NCBI GenBank assembly: GCA_905221605.1
Contig: CAJNDS010000341.1
Span: 96,889-160,888, forward strand
Origin: Symbiodinium natans
Lineage: Eukaryota; Sar; Dinophyceae; Suessiales; Symbiodiniaceae
DNA: 64,000 bases
Direction of reading: 5' to 3'
The translations under genes and the position numbers were made by a program. Below the pieces are notes generated by a model. It saw only the letters and a list, made by a program, of their open reading frames with translations. It did not search any database and was not told the DNA's origin. This document shows, one piece after another, positions 57,788 to 64,000 of the stretch. Position 1 is the first letter of the stretch. Each line of letters begins with the position of its first letter.

Positions 57788-60700
57788 CAGAAATCTGCAG
57801 GCTCGCCGCACGGGCATATGCAGTTGTTCGTGCAGTGTTTGCATCAACACACCAGTCTGCGCGAGATTTTCGCGGCAACAGCCGAGCGCGCGGCGGAACT
57901 GCGCGAAGCCTACCTGCGCTACAACTCACACGTGCGCAGGTGCGTGTACGAAAGAGATCCCGTGGAGGTTGCGGCAGCGATACATGCAGCAGAACAGCAG
58001 TGGCCGGAATACAAATCGGAGCAGCGGCTTATCAGCCGGCCACGGTACCAAACTGGTGTCATGGCCGCAGAAAACAGCGCGGAGGAGGCAGATCTGTGGA
58101 CAGAAGCATATTTGCGTGATGACGTGTTCCGCCTACAGGTACTAAAGCAGCATCACGTGCACCTGCCAGACCCCGTCACAGGCGAGCGCGTGCCCCAAGC
58201 AGGTTGCCTGAAAGCTGATAACCCTCGCGACTGCAAAAGCGGTTTTCCGCGGGAAGCCGAGGTAACGGACGAGGCAGCCGTCATGTGCCCATGCCGTCTG
58301 CAAGCACGCGATATGCCCGCGTCCGGACGCAAGAATTGCATTTGCACGCTTCAGGGGCCTCGTGACGAAGGCTACCTCAACGGGACGCATCCCGCCATTT
58401 TAGCATTTGGTCGGTGCAACTCTGACGTGCAACTCCCGTACCGCTTACCGTACGTCTGCGATGTCTGCCAATCACCGACGGAGCCGCGCGAGCTTCGGGA
58501 GATTGTAGCGGCAGCGCAACGCGCGCAAGATGCCCAGACTGGCTACTGCTGCGACTACTGCGCGAAAACGCAACCCATGGCCTTCGCCGAACTGAAGGAG
58601 CTCCAAAAGGGGCATGCTCGCTTAGCAGAACAAACAAAGGGTCGCGGTGTGGAGTACCAGGGGAAGCGGCACATGACGCGCTTTCTATCGGATGCGTATT
58701 GCAAGGGGATCGTGCGAGGGCAGGCTGAGTGCTGCAATCTGCGCTGCAACTACAAGGACGGCGACGCGGCGTGCGCGGAAAGAATCACGACAACGCAGTA
58801 TGTGACATTTCCCGGACGAGATTTCCTTCGTTACGCAGACTTGGCGATGACCGGCGAAACGGAACACCGCCGGCGGGTGACGGCGATGTCGCTGGGCCGC
58901 AGCAAGCACGTGCCGCGACAGCGGCAGCTGGCGGAACGCGAACCAGCAGAGTTCTACGCGCGGCGTCCTCGCAACAGCGCTTGCTGGCATCTCTCTCCCT
59001 ACGAATTTCTGCTGTACTGGCAGGTCGTTCCTACGAAATCGCCGGCCACTTTACAGGAGTGGGAGACGCAGCCCCGTAGCGCATGGGACGTGGCGCTGAC
59101 GGAGAGCGGCGAGGCAAAGCTTCGAGCAGGGGGGGGCAAGCGCGTGCGCCTCGTGCCCGGCAAGGATACGCGCCTGCGCGTCGAACCCAGCGGCGACACC
59201 CAGGCCTTCGAGGACATCCCCACGAACGCGCGCGTACGTGCGGCATGGCTGCTGCGCAGACGCCGCCGCCCGCGCTGCCCGACCTTCGGCCACTGCCCGG
59301 TGCCGCGGTACCAGCAAGAATGCCAGGAGGAGAACTCCAAACTATGCATGGTGTATTTTCGGGCGTGGACGGGCATGCCCCAGCATGCGGACCGCGACGT
59401 GCCTCATATAGCCGACTTGCAGGGCAGCTACCTCGCGTGGGAGACGGCCTTTCGGGCCTGGCTACAAGAGCTTCCGTGTCAGGAAACGAAACAGCATGTT
59501 GGGAATTTCCTGTCCGTGTACCGCGTACGCTCTCTCGCTGCGGACGCCGAGAACAGTGACAACGACGGCGCAGACACGACTGCCGTGCGCGTGACTGCGG
59601 ACAATCTGGCTACGAGCCTGACCACGCGCAAAACAGAAAAAAACGGGGTGGAGGCGCCGGCCGGAGAGTACGAAGACCTGGAGCGGACGTGGAGAACAAA
59701 GCAAACAACAGAGAAAGGAAAGCCGGGACGCGCGCTGGCCACAGAGAATACGTTGGACGTGCGTGACTTGTTGAAGGAAGCGCGGAGGGCGCCGCAGCAT
59801 GGCGCAGTGGACGAGACTGGCCTCCTCGCGGGGCAAGAGACCGAGCGCGAGCCGAGAGCACGCACGCGCGGCGTCCGCGCGACAGTGCACGCTGTCAACG
59901 AGTGGATCACAGAGTTGCGCGGTCGGGTCGACGAGAAGGGGAGGGCAGTCTGCAACACGGCGCAGCACGCCTTCATCGAGCGGGTGGCGCGCAGGGTCGT
60001 GGAAGAGATGCAGACAGGCGAGGCGCAGAGCGGCGCGCGCGCCGGCCTGTCGGACGCCATGCGTTGGGTGCTGCACGGTGGGCCCGGCACCGGCAAAACG
60101 CACGCGATCAAACTGCTGCGCAAGGAGCTCTTCGAGGACATCCTGGGCTGGACCCAAGGCCTGCAGTTCCAATTCGCGGCGCTGCAGGCGGTAACAGCCG
60201 AAATGGTCGATGGGGACACGTTGCACCATGCCTTCGGGCTGAGCTGGGGCCAAAGCGCCGCGGACGCCACGCCCCTGACGAAAGGCCTGCAGCAAGCACA
60301 GCGCATGCTACAATTGCGCTGGCTTATAATAGACGAAATAAGCATGGTGAGTGTGGAGCTGTTGGCAAAATTAGAGCAAGCCTGTCGGCGTGTGATTCGG
60401 AATGGAAGCCCGTTCAAGCGCGACACAGCCAACATCGACAAGCCTTTTGGCGGCTTGAACGTTCTTGTCGTTGGGGATTTGTGGCAGCTGGAGCCCCCTA
60501 AAGGACACTTCATCGCCGATCTGCCGCACGAATGGCTGGGCAGCGCAGGCGCGCGGCAGCGGCCCCTCCTGGCACAGGGGCAGGAGCTCATGTGGGGACC
60601 GCCGGATCGGGCTTTCCAGGGTTGCACGGAGCTCGAAGAATGCGAGCGCACTAAAGACGAGTGGTTGAAAGAACTGCAGGACGAGTTCCGCTTCGGCAAT

Positions 60701-62356
60701 CTGACGACGGACAACCATGCCTTCCTGCATGGCAAACCAACGCACGTGCCAGGGAGCTGGCTGCGGGGGCGAGCTGAGTGCGGACAAGCAACGTGCCAAC
60801 GCCTCGGCGCGCTGAAGGCGCAGCCGCAAAGCATCCTCGCGCAGGAGTGCGAGGTGTGTCGCACCGAGCGCGCCTCGCGGCGACTGGTGGCAGACTCGCC
60901 GCACGATCCGAAGTTCCTGGGTCGCTTTGTCCTCGCGCCCTCTATCTTCGCCACGAACGTACGAAAATGCCACACGAATAAAATCCGCGCGGAGGCCTTC
61001 GCGCGCCGGACGAAAAGACACCTGCACTACGTCGTGGCCGAGGACCGCGCCTGTGCAGCCGTTGTGCGTGAGAAACCGGACCTAGCCGACCAAAAACTAC
61101 TCTGGCTGCAGCGCCACGAGAGAGAGTGCGGCGAGCTGTGTGGCATGCTGCCTCTGTGTGACGGCATGCCCGTGCTCATAACTGACCATCTCAACCGGGC
61201 GCGCGGGCTCCTCAAAGGGCGGCGAGGCTTTGTGACGGGTTGGCGGCACGCCACCGACGGTGCTGAGTCGGGAGGGCCTGCCTGCACGGTGTGGAACAAG
61301 CTGCCCGAGGTGGTCTACGTTCGCTTTCCGGGCGCGAAGTGGCGCATTCATGGGCTGGCCACGGGCGTGTATCCCATCGTGCCAAAACGTGCGACGTGGC
61401 ATCTGGACGCCGGCCGAAAATCGCCGGTGCTGGCCGTGCGGCGACGGCAACTTCCCCTAATACCAGCTTTCGCTATGACGGCTCATCAAGCGCAAGGACA
61501 GACGCTGGAGGAGGGCATCATCGCAGATTTGTGTTATGGCGCGTACAGCAACGTCTTGGCCGCGTATGTTGCCTTGACGCGGGTGACGAGTCGGGAAGGC
61601 ATTCTCATTCTGCGAAGCTTTGATGCAGCTCCGTTCCAACAGGGCGACAGAAGCTTCCGAGCTCTGCTCATGCAGCACTTGCGCACGCACGACGTCAACT
61701 GGGACGCCATCGTACAGAGGTACGTGCGAGTGAAGACCTGTAGCGAGTGTCGCACGGAGCGGTTGAAATCGGCTTTTACAGCAGGGCAATGGAAGCAGCC
61801 GGAAGAGGTAGCCATTTGCAGGGAGTGCACGAAGTCGTACCGAGAGCGCGGCACGCCGTACCGCTGTAGGCGCTGCAAGCGATGGCAGGCACCGGAGGCA
61901 TTTCCCGGGAAAATCAGCAATTATCTGATCTGGCAAAGCACCTGCCTCATGTGCTTGGAAAAGCGACAATGTGGCACTTGCCAGCACTGGTTTCAGCAGG
62001 AGGCATTCACGCCGAATGGCTGGCGCCAAAAACGAGACCGGACATGCAATGTTTGCCGCCAGCAGCTACGGTGCCAGGACATCGGCCTGCGCGCGCGCCG
62101 CAGGCTGCATGAACGACGGGAAAAGGTGCGCAGTGCTGACCGCTGCCAGAAGAGGCAGCAGATTCTGCAAGAGGTGCGAGCCGAAATCCAGAAACGGCAA
62201 AAGCAAGGCACCTGCGCGCAGTGCGGTTCCCAGGCGGCCCAGGCGGGCGGGACAACAGAAGAGAAGCGTCAGTCGAGTGCAGCACGCAGCGTGAGTGCCA
62301 AACAAAGACATGGCGGCGCCGAGACCATTTCCGTCGGAGGGCGAGTGTTTGCGTGA
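57788..62356 (+). CDS. Helitron Rep-helicase C-terminal part: HUH motif, PIF1 helicase, Stc1-like zinc cluster
   Basis: The frame carries GSPHGHMQLF, an H-x-H (HUH) metal-binding motif with His codons at 57809 and 57815, just before the first ATG at 57818. Numbering from that ATG, about residues 150-260 hold Cys clusters and GRCNSDVQLPYRLP, typical of Helitron Rep regions. A PIF1-type helicase follows, with Walker A GGPGTGKT (754-761), Walker B LIIDEIS (Asp839, Glu840), motif III VVGDLWQLEPP, motif V TAHQAQGQT (from 1221) and motif VI YVALTRV (Arg1255 as arginine finger). All key helicase residues are present. Residues about 1308-1415 hold repeated Cys pairs (CSEC, CREC, CRRC, CLMC, CGTC, CNVC) with F-rich spacers, in the pattern of Stc1-like zinc domains. 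I could not assign the catalytic Tyr of the Rep with confidence. The helicase would unwind DNA during rolling-circle transposition. Confidence 0.85.
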   Translation, partial: QKSAGSPHGHMQLFVQCLHQHTSLREIFAATAERAAELREAYLRYNSHVRRCVYERDPVEVAAAIHAAEQQWPEYKSEQRLISRPRYQTGVMAAENSAEEADLWTEAYLRDDVFRLQVLKQHHVHLPDPVTGERVPQAGCLKADNPRDCKSGFPREAEVTDEAAVMCPCRLQARDMPASGRKNCICTLQGPRDEGYLNGTHPAILAFGRCNSDVQLPYRLPYVCDVCQSPTEPRELREIVAAAQRAQDAQTGYCCDYCAKTQPMAFAELKELQKGHARLAEQTKGRGVEYQGKRHMTRFLSDAYCKGIVRGQAECCNLRCNYKDGDAACAERITTTQYVTFPGRDFLRYADLAMTGETEHRRRVTAMSLGRSKHVPRQRQLAEREPAEFYARRPRNSACWHLSPYEFLLYWQVVPTKSPATLQEWETQPRSAWDVALTESGEAKLRAGGGKRVRLVPGKDTRLRVEPSGDTQAFEDIPTNARVRAAWLLRRRRRPRCPTFGHCPVPRYQQECQEENSKLCMVYFRAWTGMPQHADRDVPHIADLQGSYLAWETAFRAWLQELPCQETKQHVGNFLSVYRVRSLAADAENSDNDGADTTAVRVTADNLATSLTTRKTEKNGVEAPAGEYEDLERTWRTKQTTEKGKPGRALATENTLDVRDLLKEARRAPQHGAVDETGLLAGQETEREPRARTRGVRATVHAVNEWITELRGRVDEKGRAVCNTAQHAFIERVARRVVEEMQTGEAQSGARAGLSDAMRWVLHGGPGTGKTHAIKLLRKELFEDILGWTQGLQFQFAALQAVTAEMVDGDTLHHAFGLSWGQSAADATPLTKGLQQAQRMLQLRWLIIDEISMVSVELLAKLEQACRRVIRNGSPFKRDTANIDKPFGGLNVLVVGDLWQLEPPKGHFIADLPHEWLGSAGARQRPLLAQGQELMWGPPDRAFQGCTELEECERTKDEWLKELQDEFRFGNLTTDNHAFLHGKPTHVPGSWLRGRAECGQATCQRLGALKAQPQSILAQECEVCRTERASRRLVADSPHDPKFLGRFVLAPSIFATNVRKCHTNKIRAEAFARRTKRHLHYVVAEDRACAAVVREKPDLADQKLLWLQRHERECGELCGMLPLCDGMPVLITDHLNRARGLLKGRRGFVTGWRHATDGAESGGPACTVWNKLPEVVYVRFPGAKWRIHGLATGVYPIVPKRATWHLDAGRKSPVLAVRRRQLPLIPAFAMTAHQAQGQTLEEGIIADLCYGAYSNVLAAYVALTRVTSREGILILRSFDAAPFQQGDRSFRALLMQHLRTHDVNWDAIVQRYVRVKTCSECRTERLKSAFTAGQWKQPEEVAICRECTKSYRERGTPYRCRRCKRWQAPEAFPGKISNYLIWQSTCLMCLEKRQCGTCQHWFQQEAFTPNGWRQKRDRTCNVCRQQLRCQDIGLRARRRLHERREKVRSADRCQKRQQILQEVRAEIQKRQKQGTCAQCGSQAAQAGGTTEEKRQSSAARSVSAKQRHGGAETISVGGRVFA

Positions 62357-62963
62357 CGATGGAGGACGTCCGGTCATGCCCTCCGAGCGCGCGCCTGTCG
62401 TCTATCGTTGCCCGGCCTGCCGCGCAGCCATCGCGGCGGACGTAAGAGACGGCAGTGTAGACAGTCGGTGCGCATGCGGACATCGCTTGACAGCCCTGGA
62501 AGGGCAGCTCGTGCCGACGATGGCTGGCAGCAAGAGAAAATACTCTTACGAGTGCCCGCAGTGTCAAGCGAAGATCGCATCAGCCACGCGAGACGGAAAA
62601 ATCGACAGCGGACGGAAATGTGGACACCAGTTCGTGGTTGCTGCAGGCGAAGTCGTGGCGGCTGCCTTGGCAGGTAGAGTCTATTCGTACGAGTGCCCAC
62701 AGTGCAAGGCAAAGGTGCAATCAACCACGCGAGACGGATGCATCGACAGCCGACGGAAATGTGGACACCAGTTCGTGGTTGCTGCAGGCGAAGTCGTGGC
62801 GGCTGCCTTGGCAGGTAGAGTCTATTCGTACGAGTGCCCACAGTGCAAGGCGCCGGTCGAATCAACCACGCGAGACGGACGCATCGACAACCGGCGGAAA
62901 TGTGGACACCGATTCACCGTCGCTGCAGGCGAAGTCGTGGTGAAAGGGGTATGTGAGCGCTAG
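62295..62963 (+). CDS. Four-tandem zinc-ribbon protein overlapping the helicase 3' end
   Basis: This frame overlaps the helicase ORF by 62 bases in another register. It is nominally open from a GTG at 62295, with ATGs at about 62310 and 62376 as likelier starts. Four repeats of about 47 residues each hold CPxC, a TRDG or VRDG turn, an (I/V)D segment and KCGH or ACGH (C-x2-C, about 18 residues, C-x-H). Repeats 2-4 open with YSYECPQC and end GEVVAAALAGRV or similar. A zinc knuckle or ribbon fold is inferred from spacing. Repeat 3 and the tail of repeat 2 are nearly identical in DNA, so expansion was recent. The protein may act with the Rep-helicase, as accessory ORFs in Helitrons sometimes do, or be captured host sequence. 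It ends with VKGVCER and a TAG. Confidence 0.65.
   Translation: MPNKDMAAPRPFPSEGECLRDDGGRPVMPSERAPVVYRCPACRAAIAADVRDGSVDSRCACGHRLTALEGQLVPTMAGSKRKYSYECPQCQAKIASATRDGKIDSGRKCGHQFVVAAGEVVAAALAGRVYSYECPQCKAKVQSTTRDGCIDSRRKCGHQFVVAAGEVVAAALAGRVYSYECPQCKAPVESTTRDGRIDNRRKCGHRFTVAAGEVVVKGVCER
62603..62940 (+). repeat. 141-bp tandem repeat within the zinc-ribbon ORF
   Basis: A block of more than 90 bases starting TGTGGACACCAGTTCGTGGT at 62620 recurs without change at 62761, exactly 141 bases (47 codons) later. A third, more diverged unit follows at about 62902. The period keeps the reading frame. Confidence 0.9.
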
Positions 62964-62989
62964 GGCGGAATAGTAGGTGGGGGTGAGAG

Positions 62990-64000
62990 GAGGGTGGATT
63001 AGGGGAGCGGGCTTGAGAGAGATGCAAGATGCAAGATGCAAAGATTAGTGGGTGGAAGACTGTGTGTTGGAACCTTAAAGCAATGGGGGGGTAAAAACAG
63101 TGGTGGGAAGGGTGGATGGTGGGGGGGGCGGGAAGGGGTGTGGGGAGGGGTGTGGTATGCCCGGGTGTGGGCGGGGGGCGAGGGGATGGTATTTGGGGGG
63201 GTGGTGGGGTGTTGGGGGGGTCGGGGCTGGGGAGGGGGGGAGTGGGGGGGCAGAGGGTGGGCGAAGGCGGGGGTATGCGAGGGCAGCGGGTCGGCAGCGG
63301 GTGGGGTAGGGCAGGGGGGGTTGTGGCGGGTGGGGGAGGGGGGAGGGAAAGGAGAGGGGCAGGGATGGGGTTGGAAAGGGGAAGGGTACTGAGGAAGAGG
63401 GGCAGGGGAAGGGAGTGGAATGGTTGGGTAGAGGGCATCGGCGAGGGGGGTACAGGCGGAGGGGGGGGGTTTGGAGAACGCAGTGGGTGAGGGATTGAGG
63501 AGGGGCAGGGCGCGGCTGGGGAGGGGGGGTGGCGGGGCCAGAGGGGGGGTGGGGGGAAGTGGCGTGTGAGGTGGGTGTGTGTGGGGTGGGAGGTCAGGGA
63601 CGGGGGGGAGGAGGACGGGTGGGGAGGGAGAGGAGAGGGGCAGGGCAGGAGGAGTGGAATGGTTGGGAAGGGGAAGGGTAGGGGGGCGGGGGATGGGGTG
63701 GGGGAGGGGGGTGGAAGGACCCTGTAAATGATTGTCATCCGCGAGGGGAGGTCTTGGCGGAGGGGGGGGTCGGCAGCGGGTGGGGTAGGGCGGGGGGAGT
63801 GGGGGGTTTAGAGGGAGGCCTGCGCGGGATGTGAGGGGCGTGGCTCGGACAGAGGAATGGAGTGAAGAGTTGCGGTCAGGGCAGGGATGGGGGAAGGCCC
63901 CGGGAAAAAACACGGGGAATAAACAGGGAGGGGAGCAGTGCGGGAGGGTGGGTGAGGGGGGGAGGGAAGCGAAGGGGGGTGGGGGGGTGAGAGGGGGGGG
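62990..64000. repeat. About 1-kb G-rich low-complexity region at the window end
   Basis: On the plus strand most bases are G, with GGGG runs every 5-15 bases separated by T, A or C. Long frames on both strands (Gly/Arg/Trp-rich plus; Pro/Ser/His-rich minus at 62914-63913) follow from composition and are not genes. No Helitron 3' terminus is recognisable in it. Confidence 0.9.

Larger units (their letters stand above)
55813..62963 (+). mobile_element. Helitron-like rolling-circle transposon unit (autonomous-type coding part)
   Basis: The coding part has the Helitron order: DUF6570-like N-terminal region, Helitron_like_N region with a Rep HUH motif, then a PIF1-family helicase. It is compact, GC-rich and without recognisable introns, unlike the surrounding exon-poor genes. 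Termini are not identified. I could not find a convincing 5' TC end or a 3' CTRR end with a subterminal hairpin, and both flanks run into G-rich repeats, so the stated limits only cover the palindrome, the coding ORFs and the overlapping zinc-ribbon ORF. One frameshift separates the first two ORFs, so this copy may be inactive or the break may be a sequencing error. Confidence 0.75.

Noticed and set aside
59479-60975. 498-residue minus-strand frame opposite the helicase
   Set aside because: Its Ser/Arg/Pro-rich sequence lies exactly opposite conserved helicase motifs, so it is a shadow frame.
62957-62961. Helitron 3' terminus CTAG after the zinc-ribbon ORF
   Set aside because: The CTAG fits CTRR, but I see no stable hairpin 10-12 bases upstream, and such a tetramer is expected by chance.
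62914-63913. Two long minus-strand Pro/Ser/His-rich frames (274 and 304 residues)
   Set aside because: They arise from the G-rich composition of the plus strand and carry no conserved motif.

Overview
This window looks like nuclear DNA of a dinoflagellate, probably a Symbiodiniaceae- or Polarella-like alga. The reasons are: protein-coding exons split by short introns, with GC–AG and probable GA–AG introns beside GT–AG ones and AG|G direct repeats at the junctions; scattered TTTAGGG/CCCTAAA tracts, one of them inside a kinase intron; a near-complete relic of the dinoflagellate spliced leader at 42091-42109; and typical families (PPR, CDPK-like kinase, tandem coiled-coil secretory genes, a Helitron-like Rep-helicase). 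I see no bacterial operon features, tRNA, rRNA or CRISPR. Every gene I can support is on the + strand.

Layout. 1-5 kb: a degenerate 11-bp repeat, a zinc-finger/SAM-methyltransferase gene (1578-3190) and a Cys-rich zinc-cluster ORF (4285-4782). 7.2-10.3 kb: a multi-exon protein with two tandem HIT-like modules and a C-terminal BTB/T1 domain. 10.7-12 kb: a hypothetical ORF and a piece of a METTL21-like methyltransferase. 14.3-17 kb: a Ser/Thr kinase in many small exons, with an EF-hand exon at 21.5 kb that may belong to it. 22.4-39.4 kb: a head-to-tail cluster of four paralogous secreted coiled-coil proteins. Two are near-identical and almost intronless, one has a GC-AG intron, and one is broken into about ten exons. 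Each protein is itself an internal duplication, and I suggest they resemble trichocyst matrix proteins. 40-43.5 kb: a cold-shock-domain RNA-binding protein whose domain is split by a 2.6-kb intron and followed by Gln/Met-rich segments. 44-48.9 kb: mostly microsatellites and isolated exon-like pieces. 48.9-51.4 kb: a PPR gene. 52-53.5 kb: an unrecognised multi-exon gene.

55.3-64 kb holds the most striking element. It is a compact, intron-poor Helitron-like unit with a DUF6570-like region, a Rep/HUH region and a PIF1-type helicase, ending in an Stc1-like zinc cluster. A second ORF with four tandem zinc ribbons overlaps its 3' end. One frameshift at a T5 run separates the N-terminal ORF from the HUH motif. 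The unit is preceded by a nested palindrome and bracketed by G-tract arrays.

Exon borders are read by eye from splice consensus and paralogue alignment. Borders without a stated junction are approximate. Large parts of the window are intron or intergenic DNA in which I see nothing definite.
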